Of a stretch of 64,000 nt of DNA, positions 8,181 to 15,760 are shown piece by piece. Numbering within the stretch: the stretch's first letter is position 1; every line of letters begins with the position of its first letter. The DNA is from Streptomyces sp. Ru73 (GTDB taxonomy: Bacteria > Actinomycetota > Actinomycetes > Streptomycetales > Streptomycetaceae), in NCBI RefSeq assembly GCF_002920575.1, contig NZ_PQSQ01000005.1:1-64000 (forward strand), read 5' to 3'. Below the pieces are notes generated by a model. That model worked only from the letters and a program-made list of their open reading frames with translations. It was not told the origin of the DNA and did not search any database. A program made the translations under genes and the position numbers.

Positions 8181-8648
8181 ATGGAAGCGCTCTGGGCAAG
8201 TGTCGTAGCGGTAGGGGGAACGCTGCTGGGGTCGGTGGTCACTCACGCCTTTCAGCGCGCCGCCTCCAAGCGGGGCGAGGCGTTCACCCGGTCCGAGGCA
8301 CTCCGGCAGGAGCGCATCACCACGTACAGCGCCTTCGCCGAGGCCGCCGAGCAGTACCGGCACGGCCAGGCCCAGCGCTGGTACGGCAAGCGGGAGGACC
8401 CCGGCGGAGAGCCGTTCCGTGCGGCGCGGGACGAGGCGCACCGGCTCAGGACAGTCGCCCGCCAGGCCCTCTACCGGGTCAAACTGCTCACCGACGACCA
8501 GGAAGTGGTGCGCGCGGCGGAGCGGGCCTACCGGTGCACCTGGGAAGTGTCGAACGCACAGGACGAGACGGACCACCGCACACGGGATGCCGAGTCCCGG
8601 CAGGCCATCGAGGAGTTCGTCGCCAGGGCCGCGCCGCTGGTCCGCTGA
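8181..8648 (+). CDS. Conserved hypothetical protein with N-terminal membrane anchor
   Basis: This is a 155-residue protein. Residues 3-22 (ALWASVVAVGGTLLGSVVTH) are a single membrane anchor. The rest is a charged helical cytoplasmic region (EALRQERITTYSAFAEAAEQYRH onwards) with the look of a coiled coil. The family is widespread in Streptomyces as 'hypothetical protein', with no function known to me. The start is ATG 8181. No ribosome site is obvious. It stands alone between the regulator and the BON-LysM gene. Confidence 0.75.
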   Translation: MEALWASVVAVGGTLLGSVVTHAFQRAASKRGEAFTRSEALRQERITTYSAFAEAAEQYRHGQAQRWYGKREDPGGEPFRAARDEAHRLRTVARQALYRVKLLTDDQEVVRAAERAYRCTWEVSNAQDETDHRTRDAESRQAIEEFVARAAPLVR

Positions 8649-8791
8649 GACACCCCCGGCCGCGCGCTGCCCTCCCCTTCCCTCCCCAGGATGACCGACT
8701 CGCCGGTGCGTGGGTGTATGACTTCCGGGGCACTGCGGAGAGTGGCACGCTCATCGCAAGAGGTTCGGGGGGCGAGAGGCAGGGCAATGGC

Positions 8792-9259
8792 ATGACGACG
8801 TATGAGTTCGTTCCCGAGGCGGGAGACCGCCTGCGGTCGGACCACCAGCCGGCCGGTCCCCTGGCGGCCGAACCGGACGCGGCCGCCGCGCAGCTCAAGG
8901 AACGCCTCCACCAGCTGGAACTGACGTGTGATCACTTCCATGTGGCGGTCGACGGCACCACGGCGATCGTCAGCGGTGACGCCGCCGTGCAGGAGCAGAA
9001 GGAGAAGATCCTGCTCGCCGTGGGCAACGTCGTCGGAGTGGCACGGGTGGAGGACCGCATCACGGTCGGTCAGGAAGGCCTGAGCCCGCGGTTCGTGACG
9101 GTCCGTGCGGGCGAGACCCTCGTCGACATCGCGGAACGCATCTACGGTGACGCCGCGTTCTGCCCCCGCCTCCTCGAAGCGAACCGGCCCCTGCTGTCCG
9201 GCATGGACCAGGTCTACCCCGGCCAGGTGCTCCGCGCCCCCGTCTGGGACACGCCGTAA
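8792..9259 (+). CDS. BON-LysM protein, Kbp/YgaU-like
   Basis: This is a 155-residue protein. Residues about 30-95 form a BON domain (LKERLHQLELTCDHFHVAVDG to VGVARVEDRI). Residues 103-153 form a LysM domain (FVTVRAGETLVDIAERIYGD to YPGQVLRAPVW). The size and domain order match Escherichia coli Kbp (YgaU, 149 residues), a cytoplasmic potassium-binding stress protein. No signal peptide is present, which also fits. The start is ATG 8792 with AGAGGCAGGG upstream. It is followed by a KGG stress protein, so this small block looks like an osmotic or general stress set. Potassium binding is inferred from the family. Confidence 0.85.
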   Translation: MTTYEFVPEAGDRLRSDHQPAGPLAAEPDAAAAQLKERLHQLELTCDHFHVAVDGTTAIVSGDAAVQEQKEKILLAVGNVVGVARVEDRITVGQEGLSPRFVTVRAGETLVDIAERIYGDAAFCPRLLEANRPLLSGMDQVYPGQVLRAPVWDTP

Positions 9260-9367
9260 CGGTCCGCGCCCGCTGCGCCCATGAGGACATCGGGGTGCAT
9301 GTTCCCCAGTGGCCGGGGCACTCGCGTGGTGCAAGGCACGACGCACGACGAGATGGAGGAAACAGCC

Positions 9368-9655
9368 GTGGCTGCATCCAACAACTCGGGCAACTTCGCC
9401 AACGACCGTGAGCGCGCCGCCGAGGCCGGCCGGATGGGCGGCCGGCAGAGCGGGGGCAACTTCGCCAACGATCCGAAGCGCGCCGCGGAAGTGGGCCAGG
9501 AGAGCAGCGGGAACTTCGCCAACGACCCGAAGCGCGCCTCGGAGGCCGGCCAGAAGGGCGGCCACGAGAGCGGCGGGAACTTCGCCAACGACCGTGAGCG
9601 CGCCGCCGAGGCGGGCCGCAAGGGCGGCCGGCAGAGCGGCGGCGGGCAGCAGTAA
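9368..9655 (+). CDS. KGG-repeat general stress protein (Con-10/GsiB-like)
   Basis: This is a 95-residue hydrophilic protein built of four near-identical units of about 22 residues with the pattern SGNFANDxxRAAEAGRxGG (first at about residues 6-25). These are the KGG motifs of bacterial GsiB and fungal Con-10 stress proteins. It has no hydrophobic segment and is probably disordered and desiccation- or osmotically-induced. The GTG start at 9368 is chosen because GGAGG lies 8 nt upstream. An earlier ATG at 9281 lacks a site and would add an unrelated leader. Unit two has GRMGG and unit three GQKGG. It ends at a strong hairpin. Confidence 0.88.
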   Translation: MAASNNSGNFANDRERAAEAGRMGGRQSGGNFANDPKRAAEVGQESSGNFANDPKRASEAGQKGGHESGGNFANDRERAAEAGRKGGRQSGGGQQ

Positions 9656-9674
9656 CGGCACAGGACCTACCGAG

Positions 9675-9707
9675 TGGGCCCGGCAGACAGCGCGTCTGCC
9701 GGGCCCA
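9675..9707. terminator. Bidirectional hairpin terminator
   Basis: A perfect 14-bp stem (TGGGCCCGGCAGAC with GTCTGCCGGGCCCA) closes an AGCGC loop. It lies between the convergent KGG-protein gene and the DUF3574 gene. Confidence 0.85.
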
Positions 9708-9777
9708 CCCCTGTGCGTACGACCGTTACGTGCAGCGGAGGATCACCCGCGGTCCACCACCGGGCACACAGTGGTGG

Positions 9778-10314
9778 TCAGAAGTCCACGGTGGTGCGGT
9801 CGTCGACGCGTGCCACGGACTCCTGGGCGAACTTCTTCTCGTACGCGGACCGGATCTCCTCGATCTTGCGACCGCTGGGCCCCGCCTGAGCCGTGGGGTA
9901 GAACACGATCAGCTCGTAGGACCGCTCACGCTCGATGGTCCCGTGCCGGTCCCGGTACTGGCCGGTGCCCTGCTGGACGGTCAGCCCGGCCGGGAAGCGG
10001 GGCGTGACGAACTCGTCCACGAAGCGGCGGAACTGCCGGTCGGTGACGGGCGGGCTGCCGTCCGGATGGGCGGTGCCGAAGAAGAGACTGGTCTCGATGT
10101 ACGGCCGCCCGCGCTCCGGCTGCCCGCCCTCCGGCTGCGGGACGGCGGCGGACACGGGAGCGGCGGATGCGGGAGCGGCGGATGCGGCGGCGGGCGCCAC
10201 CGCAGGCGCGGACGCCGTCGCGGCGGCGCCCAGCAGGACGGTGGACGCCGCCAGGACGGCCACCCGCACACGGGGCTGGAACAGGGACGTCGATGCCAAC
10301 GGACTTCCTCTCAT
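9778..10314 (-). CDS. DUF3574 secreted protein
   Basis: This is a 178-residue protein. An N-terminal Sec-type signal (positive residues, then VAVLAASTVLLGAAATASA) is followed by an Ala/Pro-rich linker. A DUF3574 domain covers residues about 70-178 (RPYIETSLFFGTAHPDG, VTDRQFRRFVDEFVTPRFPAGLTV, RSYELIVFYP). The function of the domain is unknown; it is an extracytoplasmic protein of about 110 residues. ATG 10314 is annotated. TTG 10299 has a better ribosome site (AGAGGAAG) and would shorten the signal by five residues. It is divergent from the ABC-F gene. Confidence 0.82.
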   Translation of the reverse strand: MRGSPLASTSLFQPRVRVAVLAASTVLLGAAATASAPAVAPAAASAAPASAAPVSAAVPQPEGGQPERGRPYIETSLFFGTAHPDGSPPVTDRQFRRFVDEFVTPRFPAGLTVQQGTGQYRDRHGTIERERSYELIVFYPTAQAGPSGRKIEEIRSAYEKKFAQESVARVDDRTTVDF

Positions 10315-10391
10315 GGGACTCGGCCGGTCAACGACAGCGAGCCGCGGAGGATGCGCACGGCGGATGATTCGCAGCACGCCCGCTCCGGGCC

Positions 10392-10523
10392 ATGAGGTAC
10401 AGTCGCAGGGTCCTGTTGTCTCCGATAGAGGTGGACGTTGCGCATCTGAGGTTCGCGAACATCACGCGGTACGGCATCGGCCGTACGCCCGTCACGTCGA
10501 CCCGGCCTTCTCGCCGTCCGTGA
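10392..10523 (+). CDS. Candidate leader peptide (uORF) upstream of the ABC-F gene
   Basis: A 43-codon frame opens at ATG 10392 and closes with TGA at 10521-10523, 137 nt before the ABC-F start. An internal GTG at 10431, preceded by GATAGAG, would give a 30-residue version. The encoded peptide is basic and contains FANITRYGIGRTPVT. Resistance ABC-F genes are often controlled by ribosome stalling on short upstream frames, so this is a plausible regulatory leader. There is no direct proof of translation. The rest of the 346-nt gap (10315-10660) holds no other gene I can support. Confidence 0.35.
   Translation: MRYSRRVLLSPIEVDVAHLRFANITRYGIGRTPVTSTRPSRRP
10469..10486 (+). promoter_or_regulatory. 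Hairpin inside the leader of the ABC-F gene
   Basis: GTACGGC and GCCGTAC form a perfect 7-bp stem with an ATCG loop, inside the candidate leader-peptide frame. It could be one arm of an attenuator switching with downstream sequence. Confidence 0.4.
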
Positions 10524-10660
10524 CCCCGCGTGCATGCGACCTCGGTGCTTGAGCTGTCCCTCGCCCTCCGGAGAGCCGCACCCGTCTTCCGCCGGTCCGG
10601 TCGCCGCCTGGTGCTCGCACACGTAGCCCCTTCCCACCGCCTACGACTGCGAGAATCATC

Positions 10661-12352
10661 ATGTCCGCACCGGCGACCCCCAGCGCCTCCGTGACCTGCT
10701 CCGCCCTGTCCTTCCAGTGGCCGGACGGCACGACCGTCCTCGACGGGCTCTCCCTCACCGTCGGCCGGGGCCGCACCGGCCTCGTCGGCGCCAACGGCAC
10801 CGGCAAGACCACACTGCTGCGCCTGCTGGCCGGCGAGCTGCGCCCCGCGGCGGGAACGGTGACCGTCGGCGGCCGCCTCGCCCACCTCCCGCAGAACATC
10901 ACCCTGGACACCGCGCTCCGCGTCGACCAGGCGCTGGGCATCGCCGAACGGCGTGCCGCCCTCCGCGCCATCGAAGCGGGAGACGTGTCCGAAACACACT
11001 TCGAAACGGTCGGCGACGACTGGGACGTCGAAGAGCGCGCCCTGGCCACGCTGGGCTCCCTCGGCCTCGGCGACCTCGGCCTCGACCGGACCGTGGGGGA
11101 GATGTCCGGCGGCGAGACCGTACTGCTGCGGCTGGCCGCACTGCTGCTGCAGCGGCCCGATGTCCTGCTGCTGGACGAGCCCACCAACAACCTCGACCTG
11201 TTCGCACGGCGCCGTCTGTACGGGGCCGTCGACGCCTGGCGCTCCGGCACCCTGATCGTCGTCAGCCACGACCGTGACCTGCTGGAACGGATGGACCGCG
11301 TCGCCGAGCTGCGACCGGCGCCGGGCTCCGCACCGGGCACGGGAGCGGCCACGGTGAACTGGTACGGCGGCGGGTGGTCCGCGTACCAGGAGGCACTGGC
11401 CGCCCAGCAGGAGGCGGCGGGCCGGGCGCTGCGCTCGGCCGAGGCGGACGTCCGCCGCCAGCGGCGCGAGCTGGAGGAGACCCGGACCAAGGTCGCCCGG
11501 CGGCAGCGGCAGAGCAAGAAGCTCGACGCCCAGCGGCGCGCCCCGCGGATCGTGGCGGGGGAGCGCAAGCGCTCGGCGCAGGAGTCCGCCGACAAGCTGC
11601 GCGGCCTGCACGAAGACCGCCTCCAGGAGGCACGCGAGCGGCGCGAGGCCGCGGCGGACGCGGTCCGTGACGACGCCGAGATCCGGGTGGACCTGCCGCA
11701 CACCGCGGTACCGGCCGGCCGCAGGGTCCTGAGCCTCCACGAGCTGCGGCCCCGGTACGGCCGGCTGCGCACCGGCACGCTCGACGTGCACGGCCCCGAG
11801 CGCATCGCCCTGGTCGGACGCAACGGAGCCGGCAAGACCACCCTGCTCCGCACCCTCACCGGCGAACTCACCCCTCTGTCCGGTACGGCCAGGACGTACG
11901 TGCCGCTGCGGTTCCTGCCGCAGCGGCTGGACGTGCTGGACGATGCGCTGAGCGTCGCCGCGAACGTGGCGCGCACCGCTCCCGGCGTCACCGACAACCA
12001 CATCCGCGCACAGCTCGCGCGCTTCCTCTTCAAGGGAGCGCGTGCCGAACAGCCGGCGGGCACCCTGTCGGGCGGCGAACGCTTCCGGGCCGCGCTCGCG
12101 GCGACCGTGCTCGCGGCGCCCGCCCCGCAACTGCTGCTGCTCGACGAGCCGACCAACAACCTCGACGTGGCGAGCGTGCGTCAGCTGACCAGCGCGCTGG
12201 AGTCCTTCGAGGGCGCGTTGGTGATCGCCAGCCACGACCTGCCGTTCCTGGAGGCGGCCGGCATCACCCGCTGGCTGCTGGTCGGCGACGAGCTGACGGA
12301 GACCACCGGGGACGAGGTACGGGCCGTCCTCCAAACCCCGCCGGTGAGCTGA
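10661..12352 (+). CDS. ABC-F family ATPase (antibiotic-resistance/ribosome-protection type)
   Basis: This is a 563-residue soluble protein with two ATP-binding cassettes and no membrane segment, the ABC-F layout. Cassette 1 has Walker A GANGTGKTT, signature MSGGE and Walker B LLLDEPTNNLDL. Cassette 2 has GRNGAGKTT, LSGGERF and LLLDEPTNNLDV. The inter-domain linker (residues about 230-335) is helical and Arg-rich, as in proteins that reach into the ribosomal exit site and displace drugs. Actinomycete ABC-Fs of this kind protect against macrolides, lincosamides or streptogramins; the drug here is not predictable. The start is ATG 10661 after a weak GAGAATC site. A leader region precedes it and an esterase follows 65 nt downstream. 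Confidence 0.93.
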   Translation: MSAPATPSASVTCSALSFQWPDGTTVLDGLSLTVGRGRTGLVGANGTGKTTLLRLLAGELRPAAGTVTVGGRLAHLPQNITLDTALRVDQALGIAERRAALRAIEAGDVSETHFETVGDDWDVEERALATLGSLGLGDLGLDRTVGEMSGGETVLLRLAALLLQRPDVLLLDEPTNNLDLFARRRLYGAVDAWRSGTLIVVSHDRDLLERMDRVAELRPAPGSAPGTGAATVNWYGGGWSAYQEALAAQQEAAGRALRSAEADVRRQRRELEETRTKVARRQRQSKKLDAQRRAPRIVAGERKRSAQESADKLRGLHEDRLQEARERREAAADAVRDDAEIRVDLPHTAVPAGRRVLSLHELRPRYGRLRTGTLDVHGPERIALVGRNGAGKTTLLRTLTGELTPLSGTARTYVPLRFLPQRLDVLDDALSVAANVARTAPGVTDNHIRAQLARFLFKGARAEQPAGTLSGGERFRAALAATVLAAPAPQLLLLDEPTNNLDVASVRQLTSALESFEGALVIASHDLPFLEAAGITRWLLVGDELTETTGDEVRAVLQTPPVS

Positions 12353-12417
12353 CCCGGCCACGGCCCCACGCCCACCCGCCTTGTGACGACCCACCGCACC
12401 ACCAAGGAGATACGTAC

Positions 12418-13434
12418 ATGAGCAACACCGCTGCGTCCCGGCGGAGCCGGCCGGACGAGATGCCGGCGACGCCCTTCGACCCGGAGCTGGCCGCCGTCCT
12501 GGACGGCATGGGCGACCTGCGTGCCGCCTTCCCCTCTTCGGCCGCCCTGGTCCCGGGCTGGCGTGCCCGGCTGGCCGAGATGGTCCCGGAACCCACCCTG
12601 GAACAACTCCGTGCCGGCGGTGCCTACGAGGTGGACGAGCGGACGGCGCCCGGCCCCGCAGGCGCACCGGAGGTCCCGCTGCTCGTCGCCCGTCCGGCCG
12701 GCCTGGCGGAGGGCGCACCGGTCGTCTACCACCTGCACGGCGGCGGGATGATCAGTGGCAGCAGCCGCGCGGGCATGGAGCTGATCCTGCGCGAGTGGGC
12801 CGAGCCGCTGGGGCTGGTGGTGGTGTCGGCCGAGTACCGGCTCGCACCCGAGCACCCGTACCCGGCCGGTGTCGAGGACTGTTACGCCGGACTGGAGTGG
12901 GTCGCGGAGCACGCCGAGGAGCTCGGCGGCGACCCGGAGCGCATCGTCGTCGCCGGGGGCAGCGCGGGCGGCGGCCTCACCGCGGCCGTCGCGCTGATGA
13001 CGCGCGACCGCCGGGGTCCGGGCATCATCGGCCAGCTGGCGATGTGCCCGATGCTCGACGACCGCAACGACACTCCGTCCGGCCACCAGATGGCGGGGCG
13101 CGGGCTGTGGGACCGGCACGCCAACGAGGTCGGCTGGACCGCCCTGCTGGGTGCGGCGCGCGGCACCGCGGAGGTGCCCGCGTACGCGGCTCCCGCCCGG
13201 GCCGCCGACCTGTCCGGCCTCGCGCCCGCCTACATCGACGCGGGTGCCGCCGAGACCTTCCGCGACGAGGCCGTGGCCTACGCCACCCGGATCTGGCAGG
13301 CCGGCGGGGATGCCGAGCTGCACATCTGGCCCGGCGGCTTCCACGGCTTCGACCAGCTGGCCCCGGACGCCGCCGTCTCCCGCGACGCGCGCCGGGCCCG
13401 GGTCCAGTGGCTGCGCCGCGTCCTGAACCGGTGA
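12418..13434 (+). CDS. HSL-family alpha/beta hydrolase (esterase)
   Basis: This is a 338-residue carboxylesterase of the hormone-sensitive-lipase family, cytoplasmic (no signal). The oxyanion HGGG is in VVYHLHGGGMISGS. The nucleophile Ser is in VVAGGSAGGGL, the acid in DAGAAETFRDEA and the His in FHGFDQ. It starts at ATG 12418 after AAGGAGAT at ideal spacing. The ABC-F gene is 65 nt upstream on the same strand, so the two may be co-transcribed. If so, it could hydrolyse the same ester-containing compound, but this is only inference. The last codons are duplicated downstream as stop-containing repeats. Confidence 0.92.
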   Translation: MSNTAASRRSRPDEMPATPFDPELAAVLDGMGDLRAAFPSSAALVPGWRARLAEMVPEPTLEQLRAGGAYEVDERTAPGPAGAPEVPLLVARPAGLAEGAPVVYHLHGGGMISGSSRAGMELILREWAEPLGLVVVSAEYRLAPEHPYPAGVEDCYAGLEWVAEHAEELGGDPERIVVAGGSAGGGLTAAVALMTRDRRGPGIIGQLAMCPMLDDRNDTPSGHQMAGRGLWDRHANEVGWTALLGAARGTAEVPAYAAPARAADLSGLAPAYIDAGAAETFRDEAVAYATRIWQAGGDAELHIWPGGFHGFDQLAPDAAVSRDARRARVQWLRRVLNR

Positions 13435-13479
13435 GGCCGTGTCCTGGACCGGTGAGGCCGCGTCCTGGACCGGTGATCC
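13417..13479 (+). repeat. Three tandem 21-bp repeats at the 3' end of the esterase gene
   Basis: Copies at 13417-13437, 13438-13458 and 13459-13479 share the core CGTCCTGGACCGGTGA, with small differences. The first copy encodes the esterase C-terminus RVLNR and its TGA. The other two each repeat a frame ending in TGA. This looks like replication slippage. Confidence 0.9.
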
Positions 13480-13611
13480 GGGCGTCCCGGGCGGTCCGGG
13501 AGCCCGGTTCGCGACACAACGGCGAACCGCCGCCAGAAAGTTGGGTAAATATGATCGACACCTGGTTCAATGGGTACGTGATCTTGAACCCTCGCCCTTA
13601 GGAAGGTCCCG

Positions 13612-14088
13612 ATGACGCCCGTCCTCGACCAGGCCCCGACCGCCGCTGCGCCGACCGCCTCCCACAGAGCCGCGGCGAGCTCCGGTGTGCCTGGCGGGGG
13701 CGCCGCGTACCGGTCCCGCACGCGCGCCCGTACCGACGTCCCGCTCGACGCCGCCTGCGTCGACGTGCTCCGCGCCATCTCCGACGCGCGGGCCCCGGTG
13801 TTCGCCACCGTACGGGCCGGCGGACGACGCCGGTACGGCTACTGGCAGCCGTACGACTCCCGCACCCACCGGGGCGGCTGCTACGTCGCGCTGCCGACCG
13901 ACATCTGCGACATGCTGCACGCCGCCGGCCGCATCACCCTCGGCGACGCGCTCGTGGACGCGGCCAAGACCACGTACCGCGTGCTGCCCACCGACACCCC
14001 GGCCGAGCCGGTCCGCCGCACCCCCGTGGCCCCGGTCCGCCTCCCGGCCGCCCCGGTGCGCAGGATGCCCCAGACGCTCGCCGCCTGA
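13612..14088 (+). CDS. Hypothetical protein, Ala/Pro/Arg-rich
   Basis: This is a 158-residue protein without signal peptide or membrane segment. A central compact part (residues about 43-120: ACVDVLRAISDARAPVFATVRAGG, GYWQPYDSRTHRGGCYVALP) lies between low-complexity ends. The start is ATG 13612 after AGGAAGG. I recognise no family. The core, with Tyr/Trp residues and TDICDMLHAAGRITLGDALVD, looks like a real folded domain rather than noise. It ends at a hairpin facing the DinB gene. Confidence 0.7.
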   Translation: MTPVLDQAPTAAAPTASHRAAASSGVPGGGAAYRSRTRARTDVPLDAACVDVLRAISDARAPVFATVRAGGRRRYGYWQPYDSRTHRGGCYVALPTDICDMLHAAGRITLGDALVDAAKTTYRVLPTDTPAEPVRRTPVAPVRLPAAPVRRMPQTLAA

Positions 14089-14098
14089 GACGGTACGG

Positions 14099-14127
14099 CC
14101 GCGGCCGGCGGGCCGGGCCGGCCGCGG
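14099..14127. terminator. Bidirectional hairpin terminator
   Basis: An 11-bp perfect stem, CCGCGGCCGGC with GCCGGCCGCGG, closes a 7-nt loop. It abuts the stop codon of the convergent DinB-family gene. Confidence 0.7.
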
Positions 14128-14835
14128 TCAGGTGCGGTTCCGCCACAGGTCGCGGAGCAGCGCGACTTCGGCCATGTGGTGGATGAACTCCACGTTGGAC
14201 CCCATCAGTACGTCGACGTAGGCATCGTCGGGGTCGGAGCCGTACGGGTACTGGGAGAAGCCGATCGTGTCGAGCTGCTCGTCGGTCACGGTCGCCACGC
14301 TCTTCCGCCAGCGGTCCAGCAGCGCCCAGAGCCGCTCCAGTGCCAGAGCGGCGGACGGCGTGAAGTCGACGAGCAGCTTCGGCTCCCGCCGGCGCTCGCC
14401 GAAGGTCCACTCCCACTGGCCCGCGAAACAGGAGTGCAGATGCCCCAGCCGCCACGCGATCGTGGTGACGGGGGTGGCGTCGGGCTCCGGCGTGCCGGTG
14501 TGCGCCAGAACCTGCTCGACGCGCTCGACGCTCACCTGCCAGTCATCGGCGATCTTCGCCACGGTCATGCCGCCGGCGGCCTGCCGGGCGACCTCGGCGT
14601 ACTCGCTCGCGGGAATGTCCGGGGCGCCCTGGTCGAGCACCCACTCGCCCGGCCCGTAGGCCCTGGGCGTCACGGCCTCGCCCCGGCGCCGGACCGACCA
14701 GCAGCCGGCCACCGGCTCCCACAGGTACTCCTCGTCGCTGAGCCCCGTCAGCCGCACCTCGGCCATCTCCCTGGCCCAGTCGAACTGGTCGAGCAGCAGC
14801 CCCAGCCGTCCGCTCCGCACGCCCTCGGCACTCAT
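14128..14835 (-). CDS. DinB-family protein
   Basis: This is a 235-residue four-helix-bundle protein of the DinB/YfiT type. The family signature residues are visible: LLLDQFDWAREMAEVRLTGLSDEEYLWEP at the N-terminus, the mid-chain His in IAWRLGHLHSCF, and the C-terminal HHMAEVALLRDLW. These provide the His ligands for a divalent metal. Members act as thiol-dependent S-transferases (bacillithiol, mycothiol) or remain uncharacterised. An insertion around residues 55-110 contains an HTH-like segment (AEVARQAAGGMTVAKIADDWQVSVERVEQVL) that is common in this Streptomyces subgroup. Mycothiol use is plausible in an actinomycete but not shown. Confidence 0.87.
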   Translation of the reverse strand: MSAEGVRSGRLGLLLDQFDWAREMAEVRLTGLSDEEYLWEPVAGCWSVRRRGEAVTPRAYGPGEWVLDQGAPDIPASEYAEVARQAAGGMTVAKIADDWQVSVERVEQVLAHTGTPEPDATPVTTIAWRLGHLHSCFAGQWEWTFGERRREPKLLVDFTPSAALALERLWALLDRWRKSVATVTDEQLDTIGFSQYPYGSDPDDAYVDVLMGSNVEFIHHMAEVALLRDLWRNRT

Positions 14836-14947
14836 GGCCGTCCCCCTCCACGCCGGTCTCAGGCGGAGGCTAACGGGTCACCCGTACGGAACGCGACGCA
14901 TTTCCCCACCACCGCTCAATGCCACGTCGTTGGGCCGCACGCCCGGC

Positions 14948-15304
14948 TCAGGCGGCGAACCACGGCACGCGGCAGGCGTGGGGCGCGCTGCCCTCCGGGC
15001 AGAGGGACCTGAGCACCGCCTTGCGGATGGCCCGCCACGTCCGCAGGGAGCACACCAGACGGACCTTCAGGTGGACGGGCTCCCGCGCGCCGCTGTCCTG
15101 GCCGGGGTGTTCCCACGCCCACTGCTCCGCCAGGAAGTCGTACAGCTCCGCGGTCGGCAGCCCGCCGTCGCCGACGGTGCGTACGACGGATTTCCCGACG
15201 AGCCGGGCGCCGCGGGACGCCACTGCCTCGTCGACGAGCCGGCCGGCCCACGCCAGCCCCTCGTCGTCCGCGTACAGGCCGAAGTTCAGGGTGCGCGTCT
15301 TCAT
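14948..15304 (-). CDS. Hypothetical small protein
   Basis: This is a 118-residue cytoplasmic protein starting MKTRTLNFGLYADDEG. GAGG lies 10 nt before ATG 15304. It has mixed alpha/beta composition with WAGRLVDEAVASRGARLVG and a basic stretch HLKVRLVCSLRTWRAIRKAVLRS. No family is recognised and there is no signal or membrane segment. It is transcribed alone on the minus strand, with a 112-nt gap to the DinB gene upstream of which nothing is shared. Confidence 0.6.
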   Translation of the reverse strand: MKTRTLNFGLYADDEGLAWAGRLVDEAVASRGARLVGKSVVRTVGDGGLPTAELYDFLAEQWAWEHPGQDSGAREPVHLKVRLVCSLRTWRAIRKAVLRSLCPEGSAPHACRVPWFAA

Positions 15305-15484
15305 CGCGGCGAGCCTCGTCGATCGTCTTGTCGGTACGGAGCAGCACGGTAGCGGGTGGCGGGCGGAGCGGCGAACGGCGGTGCCGGTTCCATTGACCGC
15401 CGGGGGAATGGGGAGCAGGCTTTCCGGCACGGGCCCGGTGCTCGGAGGCACGGGGCGGGGGACGACGCGTCGTAGAAGTGACTC

Positions 15485-15757
15485 GTGAGGCGAAGCGCAG
15501 GGAACGACGTGGACGGGCAATCTCATGAGCGGGACGAGCGCACCGCCGAAGGCAAGTTGCTCGACCGGTATCCCCATGTGCGGAAAAAGGTGAGTGCCCT
15601 GCCGGAATTCGGCACGTGGCTCGACACCATGCCGAAGGTCGAGGTCGACAACGAGACCTACTGGGTTTCCGGTGGAGACCAACTCAAAGACCTGGACCAG
15701 GCGATCGTGGAATGGATCCGGCGATTCCGTCCGGCCATGCTGCCAGGTGGTGAGTGA
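15485..15757 (+). CDS. Small protein paired with the downstream metalloprotease
   Basis: This is a 90-residue acidic protein. GTG 15485 is annotated. GTG 15509, with CAGGGA five nt upstream, is an equally good start and gives 82 residues. The body (LLDRYPHVRKKVSALPEFGTW, YWVSGGDQLKDLDQAIVEWIRR) is helical, with a Trp-rich face. It ends 3 nt before the metalloprotease ATG, so the two are certainly co-translated. It could be a chaperone, inhibitor or targeting partner of that enzyme. No family is recognised. Confidence 0.75.
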   Translation: MRRSAGNDVDGQSHERDERTAEGKLLDRYPHVRKKVSALPEFGTWLDTMPKVEVDNETYWVSGGDQLKDLDQAIVEWIRRFRPAMLPGGE

Positions 15758-15760
15758 AGA

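Noticed and set aside
9368-9655. Repeats in the KGG gene considered as a CRISPR-like array
   Set aside because: The repeats are in frame and code for GNFANDxxRAAEAG units. No spacers of uniform length.
10328-12718. Long minus-strand frame opposite the ABC-F gene
   Set aside because: Composition is shadow-like. The ABC-F motifs are on the plus strand.
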